From: Enterococcus wangshanyuanii
GTDB taxonomy: Bacteria; Bacillota; Bacilli; Lactobacillales; Enterococcaceae
NCBI RefSeq assembly: GCF_002197645.1
Contig: NZ_CP021874.1
Location: forward strand, 558,001 to 622,000
Length of the DNA: 64,000 nt
Direction: 5' to 3'
Shown: one piece after another, positions 27,349-38,178 of the stretch
How the letters are laid out: each line of letters opens with the position of its first letter
Numbering within the stretch: the stretch's first letter is position 1
Translations under genes and position numbers: made by a program
The notes under the pieces: model-generated
Seen by the model: the letters and a program-made list of their open reading frames with translations, nothing else
Told to the model about the DNA's origin: nothing
Database searches by the model: none

Positions 27349-27513
27349 CATTGTGGATACAAACAGACACGTTTGTATCTATGATGGCTAAGGGATTTTG
27401 AGATGACTTTCAGCCGCGTAGATGAGAAATCTATAGTGGCTTTTATTTTACCTATTTTTTTGCAAGGTGTTCACTGTAGATTTTTCTGAAAATTTACGTG
27501 AACACTTTTTTTG
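27349..27513 (+). promoter_or_regulatory. Aro operon transcription attenuator
   Basis: Three hairpins follow the leader peptide. Hairpin B:C (27349-27386) has a perfect 9-bp core GATACAAAC/GTTTGTATC. T1 (27412-27441) pairs AGCCGCGTAGAT with ATCTATAGTGGCT and is followed by TTTATTTTA. T2 (27467-27505; GTGTTCAC/GTGAACAC core) is followed by seven T. GTTTGT at 27334-27339, just after the leader stop, can compete for ACAAAC of arm B. TGAACA at 27345-27350 can pair with TGTTCA of T2's 5' arm, and ATCTA of arm C with TAGAT of T1. Mutually exclusive pairing is therefore possible; which fold wins under starvation needs a folding calculation. Confidence 0.8.
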
Positions 27514-27542
27514 TTGAAAAGATTGTTAGAGGAGGAGATGAG

Positions 27543-28412
27543 TTGAGCAATAAAATTACAGGAAAAACAAGGTTGGCTGCATTGTTTGCTACACCGGCTC
27601 GGCATAGTGTTTCACCAATGATCCATAATACAGCCTTTCAAGCATTGGGGATCGATGCCGTATATCTAGCTTTTGATGTTGGAACTAGTAACCTTGAAAG
27701 AGCGATTGCTTCAATCAAAGATCTGGATATGCTCGGTGTCAATTTATCAATGCCAAATAAAATTTTAGCGGTTGATTATATGGATGAATTGAGTGAATCC
27801 GCTCGGTTGATCGGGGCGATCAATACGATCAAGAACGACAAGGGTCGACTGATTGGGCATAACACAGACGGCATCGGCTTTTTGAAAAGTCTAAATGATA
27901 TGGATGTCACTATCATCGATCAAAAAATGACTATTCTTGGAGCAGGTGGAGCGGCAGCAGCTATCATAGCACAAGCCGCGCTAGATGGAGTGAATGAAAT
28001 TGCTGTATACAATCGTAAAAGCTCTTCGTATGAAAAAGCCAAGGTGAAATTAAAAACCATCGCTGAAAAGACAGGCTGTAACATTAGCTTGAATGATTTA
28101 GCTGACGAACAAGCCTTGGCTAAAGATATTGAAGAAAGTGTTTTATTATTAAATACCACTTCTGTTGGAATGAAACCATTAGAAGAAGCGACGCCTATTC
28201 AAGATTTTTCAGTTATCCGATCCGATTTAGCAGTCTATGACGCCATTTACACACCGAGAGAAACTGAATTTTTAAAACAAGCACGAATACGCGGTGCACA
28301 GACAGCAAACGGCTTAGGAATGCTGCTTTATCAAGGTGCAGAAGCGTTTGAAATATGGACAGGACAAGAATTGCCTATTGAAATAGTTAAACCCATTATT
28401 GAGAATATATAA
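27543..28412 (+). CDS. aroE: Shikimate dehydrogenase
   Basis: This 289-residue enzyme reduces 3-dehydroshikimate to shikimate with NADPH. The substrate site SVSP (in [11 protein letters not shown]), the catalytic Lys in NLSMPNK, the NTDGIGF motif and the cofactor loop [10 protein letters not shown] are present. GGAGGAG at 27531-27537 selects TTG 27543; the ATG at 27538 runs into a stop after two codons, and the upstream in-frame start lies inside the terminator. It is the first gene of the aro operon and is presumably controlled by the attenuator. Confidence 0.94.
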   Translation: MSNKITGKTRLAALFATPARHSVSPMIHNTAFQALGIDAVYLAFDVGTSNLERAIASIKDLDMLGVNLSMPNKILAVDYMDELSESARLIGAINTIKNDKGRLIGHNTDGIGFLKSLNDMDVTIIDQKMTILGAGGAAAAIIAQAALDGVNEIAVYNRKSSSYEKAKVKLKTIAEKTGCNISLNDLADEQALAKDIEESVLLLNTTSVGMKPLEEATPIQDFSVIRSDLAVYDAIYTPRETEFLKQARIRGAQTANGLGMLLYQGAEAFEIWTGQELPIEIVKPIIENI

Positions 28413-28441
28413 AAAGAACGAAACCAGAGGAGAGAATTAGA

Positions 28442-29464
28442 ATGATCGTAATCATGAAATCAGAAGCAACAAAAGCACAAATTAAATCAGTAATCGAACG
28501 AGTAAAAAAAGAAGGACTTGAGGTTCATTTAAGCGAAGGAAAAGAACAAACGATCATTGGATTAGTTGGTGATACACGTAAAATGCAGGATGTAGCGTTC
28601 AATAGTTATGATGGGGTAGAAAATGCAGTAAGAATCTCTTTGACCTACAAATTGACAAGTCGTGAGTTTCATCCGGAAAACACGATTGTTGATGTAGATG
28701 GCGTCAAAATTGGTGACGGAAGTATGACAATGATGGCTGGACCTTGCTCGATTGAAGGACTGGACCAAATCCGTGAATGTGCTAGAATCGCTAAAGCTGG
28801 TGGGGCAACTATTTTACGAGGTGGTGCTTTTAAACCAAGAACGTCTCCATACGCATTCCAAGGTTTGGAAGAAGAAGGGTTGAAATACATTCGTCAAGCA
28901 GCAGACGAACTAGACATGAAAGTCATCACAGAAGTAATGGATGAAGCGCATATCGATATGGTTGCTGAATACAGTGACATTTTACAGATCGGTGCTCGAA
29001 ATATGCAAAACTTTAAACTACTAGAAGCTGTTGGGAAAACAGGGAAACCGATTGGTCTGAAACGTGGGATATCTGGTACAATTGATGAGTGGTTGAATGC
29101 TGCCGAATACATTGCAGCGCAAGGTAATTTTAATGTCATTTTCATTGAACGTGGGATTCGGACATATGAAACGGCTACACGAAATACATTAGATTTAAGT
29201 GCAGTACCGCTGATCAAAAAATTAAGTCACTTCCCGATCATTGTCGATCCTAGTCACGGGGTGGGTATTTGGGATCTCGTTCCGCCAATGGCTCGTGCAG
29301 GTGTCGCAGCTGGCGCAGATGGTCTAATCGTTGAAATCCATCCAGATCCGGTCAATGCTTGGTCAGATGGCCCACAATCGCTAAATGAAAAAACATACAT
29401 GCGCATGATGAAAGAAGTGCATATCATGGAAAAAGCAATGAAAGAAATCAATGCATTAGACTAA
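28442..29464 (+). CDS. aroF: 3-deoxy-7-phosphoheptulonate (DAHP) synthase with N-terminal regulatory domain
   Basis: This 340-residue enzyme condenses PEP and erythrose 4-phosphate, the committed step of the shikimate pathway. An N-terminal ferredoxin-like domain (about 1-70, [20 protein letters not shown]) precedes a type I-beta barrel with [29 protein letters not shown] and [17 protein letters not shown]. The T. maritima enzyme with this layout is feedback-inhibited by Tyr and Phe through that domain. It has no chorismate mutase domain, unlike B. subtilis AroA. Symbols differ between species (aroF/aroG). Confidence 0.94.
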   Translation: MIVIMKSEATKAQIKSVIERVKKEGLEVHLSEGKEQTIIGLVGDTRKMQDVAFNSYDGVENAVRISLTYKLTSREFHPENTIVDVDGVKIGDGSMTMMAGPCSIEGLDQIRECARIAKAGGATILRGGAFKPRTSPYAFQGLEEEGLKYIRQAADELDMKVITEVMDEAHIDMVAEYSDILQIGARNMQNFKLLEAVGKTGKPIGLKRGISGTIDEWLNAAEYIAAQGNFNVIFIERGIRTYETATRNTLDLSAVPLIKKLSHFPIIVDPSHGVGIWDLVPPMARAGVAAGADGLIVEIHPDPVNAWSDGPQSLNEKTYMRMMKEVHIMEKAMKEINALD

Positions 29465-29533
29465 TTCGAAAAATAGAAGGCAGAATGTTCCAAGGCGGCC
29501 ATTCTTCCAATCAAATACAGGAGTTGAACGAAA

Positions 29534-30595
29534 ATGAAACTTACCGTAACCTTACCAAATCATTCCTATGATTTGACGATTGAAAAAGGCTTGCTGACTG
29601 AAATTGGTCCATGGGCTGCAACTATTTGGTCCCCGCAAAAAGTTGTTATCATTACTGATACGAATGTTCAACCTTTATACGGTGCTCAGGTTGAGACAAG
29701 TTTGAAGAATGCCGGATTTGAAACAGCAACTTTTGTTATTGAGGCTGGTGAACAAAGTAAATCGCTAAAAGTCGCTGCTGATCTATATGATTTTTTAGCA
29801 GAGGAAGGCTTAACTAGAAGCGATGGGATCATTGCCTTAGGTGGGGGTGTGGTCGGTGATTTGGCGGGTTTTGTAGCATCGACTTATATGCGTGGGTTGC
29901 ACTTTTTACAAGTGCCGACTACTTTGTTGGCTCAAGTTGACAGCAGTATCGGCGGTAAAACGGCTGTCAATACATCTAAAGCAAAAAATCTAGTTGGAAC
30001 CTTTGCTCAGCCAGATGGCGTGTTGATCGATCCAAATACCTTGAATACATTGGAACTCAGACGTGTTCAAGAAGGAATCTCCGAAATCATCAAATCAGCA
30101 GCAATTGCTGATAAACAGCTTTGGCAGCAATTAGCAGCTTTAAAAGATGAACATGATTTACTAGTACATGCGACTGAAATTATTGCAGCTTGCTGTAAGA
30201 TCAAGCGAAAAGTTGTGGAGGAAGATGAATTAGATCATGGAGTGCGTCTGCTACTAAACTTTGGACATACCATAGGTCATGCTTTGGAAAATACAGCTGG
30301 ATATGGAAATTTGACTCATGGCGAAGGCGTAGCTATTGGGATGCTTCAAATCACTCGTATAGCAGAGGAAAAAGGGTTGACTCCAGTTGGAACAACTGAG
30401 CAATTGAGCCAAATGATTCAAAAATTTCATTTACCTATTTCATCTGAAAATTGGGACAAACAAGCGCTGTATAATGCGCTGACCCATGATAAAAAGACAC
30501 GCGGCGGAAAAATCAACATTATTTTATTAGAAGCGATCGGCGAAGCTAAAATCGTTCGTATACCAATTGAAGAAATGAAGAGTTATTTAGATTAG
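29534..30595 (+). CDS. aroB: 3-dehydroquinate synthase
   Basis: This 353-residue NAD+- and metal-dependent enzyme closes DAHP into 3-dehydroquinate. GGGVVGDLAGF binds NAD, QVDSSIGGKTAVN carries catalytic Lys residues, and metal ligands lie in SEIIKSA, GHTIGHALE and HGEGVAIGM. All are intact, unlike the related protein at 19857. It is preceded by a 69-bp spacer after aroF. Confidence 0.96.
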   Translation: MKLTVTLPNHSYDLTIEKGLLTEIGPWAATIWSPQKVVIITDTNVQPLYGAQVETSLKNAGFETATFVIEAGEQSKSLKVAADLYDFLAEEGLTRSDGIIALGGGVVGDLAGFVASTYMRGLHFLQVPTTLLAQVDSSIGGKTAVNTSKAKNLVGTFAQPDGVLIDPNTLNTLELRRVQEGISEIIKSAAIADKQLWQQLAALKDEHDLLVHATEIIAACCKIKRKVVEEDELDHGVRLLLNFGHTIGHALENTAGYGNLTHGEGVAIGMLQITRIAEEKGLTPVGTTEQLSQMIQKFHLPISSENWDKQALYNALTHDKKTRGGKINIILLEAIGEAKIVRIPIEEMKSYLD

Positions 30596-30607
30596 GGAGG
30601 AATAAAT

Positions 30608-31774
30608 ATGCGCTTTATTACAGCGGGAGAATCGCACGGACCAGAATTAACTGCAATCATTGAAGGCTTACCAGCGGGATTACCTTTATCACCTGAAGAT
30701 ATTAATTTCGAATTAGCAAGAAGACAAGGCGGCTATGGACGCGGCGGCAGAATGCTGATCGAAAAAGACCAAGTGAAAATTACATCCGGCATTCGGCATG
30801 GTAAAACTCTTGGCTCACCAGTGACCCTTGTCGTTGAAAACAAAGACTGGAAAAACTGGACATCTGTCATGTCCATTGAAGAAGTCACAGAAAAAGAAAA
30901 GAAAATTCGTCGTGTTAATAAACCAAGACCAGGACATGCAGATTTGGTTGGCGGGATCAAATATCAGCATGATGATCTTAGAAATGTTTTAGAGCGCTCC
31001 TCAGCACGTGAAACAACGATGCGTGTCGCGATCGGTGCTGTTGCCAAAAAGTTATTGAAAGAGCTGGATATTGAGGTAGCTGGACATGTGGCTGTTTTGG
31101 GCGGGATCAGAGCCGAAATCCCGGAAAACCTGACTGTTTCTGAAATTCGTGAGCGCTCCGAACAATCAGACGTTCGAGTGTTAGATCCTGAGGTTGAAGA
31201 ACAAATGAGAAATTTGATCGATCAAACTAAGAAAAATGGGGATACGATCGGTGGAGTTGTTGAAGTCATTGTCGGCGGCGTGCCAATCGGCTTAGGTAGT
31301 TATGTACAATGGGACCGGAAATTAGATGCTAAAATTGCTCAAGCTGTTACAAGTATCAATGCATTTAAGGGGGTTGAATTTGGTATCGGTTTTGAAATGG
31401 GGAATCGCCCTGGCAGTCAAGTGATGGATGAAATCATCTGGAACAAAGAAACCGGCTATACTCGGACATCCAATAATCTAGGTGGCTTTGAAGGTGGAAT
31501 GACCAATGGGATGCCGATTATTGTCAGAGGGGTGATGAAGCCGATCCCGACGCTCTACAAGCCATTACAAAGTGTCAATATCGATACGAAGGAGCCGTAC
31601 AAGGCTAGTGTGGAACGTTCTGACAGTACCGCTGTACCAGCTGCCAGCGTTGTTTGCGAAGCGGTCGTTGCAACAGAAGTTGCTCAAGCAATGCTTGAAA
31701 AATTTGGCAGTGATGCATTTGAACAAATGAAAGAAGAAGTTTCAGCTTATCGTCGTTATACTCAATCGTTTTAA
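30608..31774 (+). CDS. aroC: Chorismate synthase
   Basis: This 388-residue FMN-dependent enzyme converts EPSP to chorismate. Signature blocks are [18 protein letters not shown] at the N-terminus, [25 protein letters not shown] and [19 protein letters not shown]. The length matches the Gram-positive family. GGGAGG precedes the ATG, 12 bp after aroB. It probably needs a flavin reductase encoded elsewhere. Confidence 0.97.
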   Translation: MRFITAGESHGPELTAIIEGLPAGLPLSPEDINFELARRQGGYGRGGRMLIEKDQVKITSGIRHGKTLGSPVTLVVENKDWKNWTSVMSIEEVTEKEKKIRRVNKPRPGHADLVGGIKYQHDDLRNVLERSSARETTMRVAIGAVAKKLLKELDIEVAGHVAVLGGIRAEIPENLTVSEIRERSEQSDVRVLDPEVEEQMRNLIDQTKKNGDTIGGVVEVIVGGVPIGLGSYVQWDRKLDAKIAQAVTSINAFKGVEFGIGFEMGNRPGSQVMDEIIWNKETGYTRTSNNLGGFEGGMTNGMPIIVRGVMKPIPTLYKPLQSVNIDTKEPYKASVERSDSTAVPAASVVCEAVVATEVAQAMLEKFGSDAFEQMKEEVSAYRRYTQSF

Positions 31775-31802
31775 TCAAAAAATAAATGGAGAGTGACACG
31801 AT

Positions 31803-32900
31803 ATGAAAAAAAATGTAGTAATTGTTGGATTAGGACTCATTGGTAGTTCATTAGCGTTGTGTATAAAAAAAATGCATCCATCAGTAACAATCATTGGTTT
31901 AGATAAAGAAGAAACATCAATGACTTTTGCGTTAAAAAGGCAGATCATCGATCAAAAAGCAGATTCATTAAAAGAAGCAGTGGTCGATGCGGATATAATT
32001 TTTTTATGCGCTCCAGTTAAAAGTACTCTAACACAACTAGAGATTTTGAGTCACCTAGATCTTAAAAAGAATGTGGTGATCACAGATGTCGGCAGCACGA
32101 AAAAGGAAATCGTTGCTAAAGCTCAATCATTAGGGTTAAACTCTTTTATAGGCGGTCATCCAATGGCTGGTTCGCACAAGTCAGGTGTAACAGCAGCTGA
32201 TGAAGATTTATTTGAGAATGCCTATTATATCCTTACGAACTCAGATCAAGCGAACGCACAGAATGTTCGCCAATTGCAGGAATTACTGCAGGGAACTAGA
32301 GCGAAATTTGTTGTTTTAACAGCGAAAGAACATGATCAAATCACAGGAATGCTTAGTCACCTTCCGCATATTATTGCTGCAGGCTTAGTGAACCAAAGTA
32401 AGCAATTTAATGAAGAACACCCTCGTTCTAAGCAATTAGCTGCAGGTGGCTTCAGAGATATTACAAGAATTGCTTCATCAGATCCGCAAATGTGGACGGA
32501 TATTTTATTAAGTAATAAAGAAGCTCTGTTGGACTTGATGCATCTATGGCAAAAGGAAATGACACAAGTGGCTGACTGGATCGCTTCTGAGAATTCTGAA
32601 GCCATCTTTCAATTTTTCTTTGAGGCAAAAGAGACAAGAAATCAGCTACCTGTCCATAAAGAAGGGGCAATTCCGGCATTCCATGATTTATTTGTGGATG
32701 TACCGGATGTTCCAGGTGTGATCGCTGAAATTACCGGCTTATTAGGTAAAGCTGAACTTTCCCTAATTAATTTAAAAATTCTTGAAACGCGAGAAGATAT
32801 CTATGGTATCCTACAATTGACTTTTAAACGACAAAAAGATGTAGAAAAAGCAAAAAAATATATAGAAAAACAAACAAGTTACCTGTGCTATGAAAAATAA
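31803..32900 (+). CDS. tyrA: Prephenate dehydrogenase with C-terminal ACT domain
   Basis: This 365-residue enzyme oxidises prephenate to 4-hydroxyphenylpyruvate, the tyrosine branch. It has the NAD-binding motif VGLGLIGSSLAL, the substrate motif GGHPMAGSHKSG and HDQITGMLSHLPHIIA. A C-terminal ACT domain (about 295-365, DVPDVPGVIAEITGLLGKAE) probably senses tyrosine. Its presence fits the Tyr codons of the leader peptide. No chorismate mutase domain is fused. Confidence 0.95.
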   Translation: MKKNVVIVGLGLIGSSLALCIKKMHPSVTIIGLDKEETSMTFALKRQIIDQKADSLKEAVVDADIIFLCAPVKSTLTQLEILSHLDLKKNVVITDVGSTKKEIVAKAQSLGLNSFIGGHPMAGSHKSGVTAADEDLFENAYYILTNSDQANAQNVRQLQELLQGTRAKFVVLTAKEHDQITGMLSHLPHIIAAGLVNQSKQFNEEHPRSKQLAAGGFRDITRIASSDPQMWTDILLSNKEALLDLMHLWQKEMTQVADWIASENSEAIFQFFFEAKETRNQLPVHKEGAIPAFHDLFVDVPDVPGVIAEITGLLGKAELSLINLKILETREDIYGILQLTFKRQKDVEKAKKYIEKQTSYLCYEK

Positions 32901-32906
32901 GTATGA

Positions 32907-34217
<1,311 letters not shown>

Positions 34218-34229
34218 GCGGTGATCCAA

Positions 34230-34730
34230 ATGAAAGGAATTATTTTAATAGGATTCATGGGTTCAGGCAAAACGACCGTCGGAAAATTGTTAGCTGAAAA
34301 AACAGGAATGCAGCACATTGATTTTGACGAGCAGTTAGTCGTTGAACTGGGGATGTCGATCCAGGAGTATTTTGATCTTTATGGGGAAGAAGTTTTTAGA
34401 GATCAAGAAACAAAATTGTTAAAACAGTTTGTTGATCACGAACAGGTCATTTCGACCGGCGGCGGAATTGTTTTGAGGTCAGAAAACCGCCAATTATTGA
34501 AACAATTGACGCCAGTCGTTTATCTAAAAACAGAACCGGAAACTTTTCTTTCTCGGTTAAAAGAAGATCAGGAAAATGTACGGCCTTTGATCTTATCGAA
34601 AACAGCAGAGGAGATCCAACAAATTTTTGAACCACGGATTCCTTTTTATGAAGAAAGTGCAAGCCTGATTATTCCGACAAGTGATCGAACACCGGAAAGC
34701 ATTGTTCAAGAGATTTTAGAAAAAATATAA
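34230..34730 (+). CDS. aroK: Shikimate kinase
   Basis: This 166-residue kinase makes shikimate 3-phosphate. It has Walker A GFMGSGKTT, the shikimate-binding DFDEQ and STGGGIV, and the lid Arg near ENVRPLIL. The open frame reaches back to GTG 34221, but AGGCGGTGA there is the ribosome site, so ATG 34230 is chosen. It is 12 bp after aroA. Confidence 0.94.
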   Translation: MKGIILIGFMGSGKTTVGKLLAEKTGMQHIDFDEQLVVELGMSIQEYFDLYGEEVFRDQETKLLKQFVDHEQVISTGGGIVLRSENRQLLKQLTPVVYLKTEPETFLSRLKEDQENVRPLILSKTAEEIQQIFEPRIPFYEESASLIIPTSDRTPESIVQEILEKI

Positions 34731-34742
34731 GTAGGTGAACAA

Positions 34743-35591
34743 ATGAGAGTGGGTTTTTTAGGTCCAGAAGCTTCTTTTACACACAATGCAGCAAAAACAG
34801 CTTTTCCAAAAGAAGAATTAGTTCCGTTCCATTCAATTCCGGCCTGTATCAAAGGAGTTGAATTTGGCGAAGTCGATCTCGGTGTTGTACCAATCGAAAA
34901 TACCATTGAAGGCTCTGTCAATACAACAGTAGATTATCTATTTCATCAATCAACGATTCCAGTTGGCGGTGAAATCGTTCTGCCGATCTATCAGCAGTTT
35001 ATGGTTGCTAAATCAAATGAACAAACTTGGCAGGAAACAACACGAATTTTATCTCATCCGCAGGCGTTAGCTCAATCACAAGAGTTTATCCGGCTGTATT
35101 TTCCGAATGCTCGTTTAGAAGCAACGCCTTCAACTGCTTATGCTGCGAGTTTTGTGGCTGACCATCCAGAGCAAAAAATGGCAGCGATCGCACCGAAAAA
35201 ATCTGCCGAAACATATAACCTTGCTGTTGTTGGAGAGAACATTCAAGATGTCGCTACCAATCAGACACGTTTTTGGATCTTGGGTGCTGAAAACATCCAT
35301 TTACCGCTAACGATCGAAAACCAAAAGATGACCATTGCGGTGACGATGCCAAATAATATGCCGGGTGCGCTCCATAAAGCACTTTCCGTATTTAGTTGGC
35401 GAGAAATCGATCTGAGTAAAATCGAATCTAGACCTTTAAAAACGACCTTAGGGGAGTATTTCTTTCTAATCGACATCAATATCCAGCAACCACGACCATT
35501 GATCGACTATGCACTTGAGGAACTGCGTTTAATGGGAGGAACGGTTAAAGTGTTTGGTAACTACAATGTTCATTTGATAGAAGGTGTATAA
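34743..35591 (+). CDS. pheA: Prephenate dehydratase with ACT domain
   Basis: This 282-residue enzyme converts prephenate to phenylpyruvate, the phenylalanine branch. The catalytic motif TRF is in TNQTRFWIL, and a C-terminal ACT domain (about 200-280) has the ESRP effector motif in KIESRPLKTTLGEYFFLID, for Phe feedback inhibition. There is no fused chorismate mutase, unlike E. coli PheA. The last gene of the operon; a terminator follows. Confidence 0.95.
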   Translation: MRVGFLGPEASFTHNAAKTAFPKEELVPFHSIPACIKGVEFGEVDLGVVPIENTIEGSVNTTVDYLFHQSTIPVGGEIVLPIYQQFMVAKSNEQTWQETTRILSHPQALAQSQEFIRLYFPNARLEATPSTAYAASFVADHPEQKMAAIAPKKSAETYNLAVVGENIQDVATNQTRFWILGAENIHLPLTIENQKMTIAVTMPNNMPGALHKALSVFSWREIDLSKIESRPLKTTLGEYFFLIDINIQQPRPLIDYALEELRLMGGTVKVFGNYNVHLIEGV

Positions 35592-35620
35592 AAGATCTGC
35601 AAAGGTCTTTTTATTTTTTT
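35591..35620 (+). terminator. Terminator of the aro operon
   Basis: AAAGATC (35591-35597) pairs with GGTCTTT (35604-35610), followed by TTATTTTTTT. Confidence 0.75.
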
Positions 35621-35705
35621 GTTAAAATTTTAACGAAGCATTAGGCTTTTAGGGTAAAATAAGGTATGCTTGTTAATGTTGTAATATTTAAGTGAGGTGG
35701 AAATA

Positions 35706-36833
35706 ATGAGCCGAGTGGATCGTTACAAACATATCCATGAAAAAGCTAAACCAATTGAAGAGAAAAAAACATTCAACCCAAGAAAAGAAAAGAATTATGG
35801 TGATGAAGCATACTACGAGGAATCAGAGTCGTTTAACGAGCCAGAAATAGCACCTCGTTCCCATGAACGTATCGATCAGTCAAAAGAAAAGAAACGTTTT
35901 TTCAAGAAAGAAAAACAACCGAAAAAACCAAAAAGAAAGAAACGTTTTAGTTGGCCCAAAAGAATTTTACTTGTCTTGCTATTATTGATCGTATTAGCTG
36001 TTGGCTTTTTTTTCAAAGGGAAGTCTTACGCTGAAAATGATACTTCTCTTCCAAAAGAAGAACTTGAAACATTTAATGGGGTAAAAAGCGCTAATGGTGC
36101 CCACAATATCTTGATTTTAGGAAGTGATACACGGGGAGAAGATAGCGGTCGTGCAGATACGATCATGGTCCTACAGTTAGATGGACCTTCTAAAAAACCT
36201 AAGTTGGTTTCTTTCATGCGCGATACCTTTGTTGATATTCCAGGCTATGACGCAAATAAAATCAATGCTTCTTACGCTTTAGGCGGTGCAGAGTTAGTTC
36301 GCCAAACCTTAGCTGAAAACTTTAATATCCAATGTAATTACTATGCAAAAGTTGATTTTCAATCATTCGAAAAGATCGTCGATTCAATGTTTCCTAATGG
36401 TGTCAAAATAGATGCTGAAAAAGATCTAAATCTAGATGGCGTCGATATTGCTAAAGGCAGTCAAAAAATGGATGGACATACTTTATTACAATATTCACGC
36501 TTTAGAATGGATGAAGAAGGCGATTTTGGCCGAGTTCGCCGTCAACAACAAGTGATGACGGCAGTGATGGGACAGTTGAAAAATCCATTAGCATTATTGC
36601 GCACACCAGAATCGCTTGGCCGTTTAGTAGGATATATGTCAACCGATGTTCCTACTAGCTTTATGATCAAAAATGGTCCGTCTCTTCTTTTAAAAGGCGG
36701 CAGCGGCATCGAAAGATTAACAGTTCCAGTGGAAAATTCTTGGCAGAATGTCGATTACGATTACGCTGGCAGCGTGCTTCAAATCGATCCAGATATGAAC
36801 CGTGCAGCTGTACAAAATTTTCTTGATCAATAA
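35706..36833 (+). CDS. LytR-CpsA-Psr (LCP) family cell wall polymer ligase
   Basis: The 375-residue protein has a long, highly charged cytoplasmic N-terminus (1-80), one membrane segment (about 87-104) and an extracellular LCP domain with LILGSDTRGEDSGRADTIMV, SFMRDTFVDIPG and the Arg pair in EGDFGRVRRQQQVM. These enzymes transfer undecaprenyl-linked wall polymers to peptidoglycan. Enterococci carry several paralogues, so the polymer cannot be named. ATG 35706 follows GAGGTGG. The long basic cytoplasmic tail (KKEKQPKKPKRKKR) is notable. Confidence 0.9.
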   Translation: MSRVDRYKHIHEKAKPIEEKKTFNPRKEKNYGDEAYYEESESFNEPEIAPRSHERIDQSKEKKRFFKKEKQPKKPKRKKRFSWPKRILLVLLLLIVLAVGFFFKGKSYAENDTSLPKEELETFNGVKSANGAHNILILGSDTRGEDSGRADTIMVLQLDGPSKKPKLVSFMRDTFVDIPGYDANKINASYALGGAELVRQTLAENFNIQCNYYAKVDFQSFEKIVDSMFPNGVKIDAEKDLNLDGVDIAKGSQKMDGHTLLQYSRFRMDEEGDFGRVRRQQQVMTAVMGQLKNPLALLRTPESLGRLVGYMSTDVPTSFMIKNGPSLLLKGGSGIERLTVPVENSWQNVDYDYAGSVLQIDPDMNRAAVQNFLDQ

Positions 36834-36908
36834 GTATTTTATTTAAATATCAGGTAATCTATGCTATATTTATAATATCGTGTAAAATTAGTGAAACGAG
36901 GTTACAGA

Positions 36909-37757
36909 ATGAAAATCGCTATTGTGACAGATAGTACCGCTTATTTACCTGAGCGAATTAAGAATTCACCTAATTTGTTTGTGATACCGATCCCAGTCAT
37001 TTTGGATGGTAAAATATATAACGAAGGAATCGACATTGAGGCAGATGAATATTACAGCTTATTGAATAGCAGTAAAGAATTCCCAACGACGTCTCAGCCA
37101 GCTTTAGGAGAAGTCATCGATTTGTATGAAAAGATTGCAGCAAAAGGCTACGATACGATCATCAGCATTCATCTTTCTGCTGGAATTTCTGGTTTTGTCA
37201 ATACATTGTTTTCTTTGACAGATGCAGTGAAAGGAATCACTCTTTATCCTTATGATTCTAAGATCACAAGTGTACCGATGGGCCATATGGTAGAGGTCGC
37301 ACTTGATCTAGTTCAAGAAGGCGCTAGCCTAGAAGAGATCTTTGCACGATTGGATATTATTAGAGATAATACTTACGCTTATCTGATTGTTGATGATCTA
37401 AATAATCTAGTTCGTGGCGGACGTTTGACAAATGGAGCAGCACTGATTGCCGGTTTATTGAAAATCAAACCGATCTTGACCTTTGAAGAAGGAAAAATAG
37501 TCTTGTTTGAAAAAATCCGTTCGACTAAGAAAGCTTTTGCCCGAGCGGAAAAAATTATCGGTATGCGTGATAAAGAGATCGACCGTCCAGTTAAATTATA
37601 TGTGATCCATGCAAATAATTTGGCAGTCGCTGAAGAAGAGAAAGAAAAGCTTGCAAAACAATATCCTGATGCAATTATTGAAATCGGTCATTTTGGTCCT
37701 GTCATTGGGACACATTTAGGTGAAAAAGCAATTGGTTTATGTATCTCAGCTCAATAA
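36909..37757 (+). CDS. DegV family fatty acid-binding protein
   Basis: The 282-residue protein begins MKIAIVTDSTAYLPERIKNS, the standard DegV opening, and has TTSQPALGEVIDLYEKI, HLSAGISG and LVRGGRLTNGAALIAGLLKIKPIL. DegV/FakB proteins bind one fatty acid for presentation to the kinase FakA. The frame starts at GTG 36891, but CGAGG just upstream of ATG 36909 favours the latter. FakA is not in the window; which fatty acid it binds is unknown. Confidence 0.92.
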   Translation: MKIAIVTDSTAYLPERIKNSPNLFVIPIPVILDGKIYNEGIDIEADEYYSLLNSSKEFPTTSQPALGEVIDLYEKIAAKGYDTIISIHLSAGISGFVNTLFSLTDAVKGITLYPYDSKITSVPMGHMVEVALDLVQEGASLEEIFARLDIIRDNTYAYLIVDDLNNLVRGGRLTNGAALIAGLLKIKPILTFEEGKIVLFEKIRSTKKAFARAEKIIGMRDKEIDRPVKLYVIHANNLAVAEEEKEKLAKQYPDAIIEIGHFGPVIGTHLGEKAIGLCISAQ

Positions 37758-37767
37758 TAATAGGTGA

Positions 37768-37817
37768 CATAGGATGAAGTAAGACTGATCGATGGTTTTA
37801 CTTTATCCTATGTTTTT
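37768..37817 (+). terminator. Terminator after the DegV gene
   Basis: A 15-bp stem (CATAGGATGAAGTAA, 37768-37782, against TTACTTTATCCTATG, 37798-37812) with one G-U pair is followed by TTTTT. Confidence 0.88.
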
Positions 37818-37946
37818 CATATAATTCAACAGATAATAAATAGTATGTTAAAATAGAAGACAGATCCTATTTTTTAATAAAAATAACGATTCGATAGTCA
37901 TTTTTCTTTAAAAGTAAGGTATACTTAAAGAAAAGGAGGCGAGTGG

Positions 37947-38138
37947 ATGAATCTAAATGAAGAGCGATTACAGAAAGAAAAAATGAAGCAGGTTCAACTG
38001 CTCGCAGCTTATTACCAGGTGATCAACCGTTTACCGCTTGGGGATCAGAGGGACCAAATGATTCGCGATATACTCGCAAGTAAAGATAGAATAAAGAAAA
38101 TAAATCAGAAATTAACAGAATTAAATAATAAAGAGTAG
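37947..38138 (+). CDS. Small hypothetical protein, 63 residues
   Basis: No family recognised. The protein is short, charged and probably all helical (MNLNEERLQKEKMKQVQLLA, ending KINQKLTELNNKE). It has an excellent ribosome site (AAAGGAGGCGAG) and a possible -10 TATACT near 37920. It is 40 bp upstream of a small membrane protein gene, so the two may be co-transcribed. Confidence 0.7.
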   Translation: MNLNEERLQKEKMKQVQLLAAYYQVINRLPLGDQRDQMIRDILASKDRIKKINQKLTELNNKE

Positions 38139-38178
38139 TCAACGATTCATGTGGCTATTTATCAAAAAGGAGCATGAT

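Noticed and set aside
27237..27540. T-box riboswitch in the aro leader
   Set aside because: No T-box sequence (AGGGTGGNACCGCG-like) or specifier stem is visible; the leader peptide explains it better.
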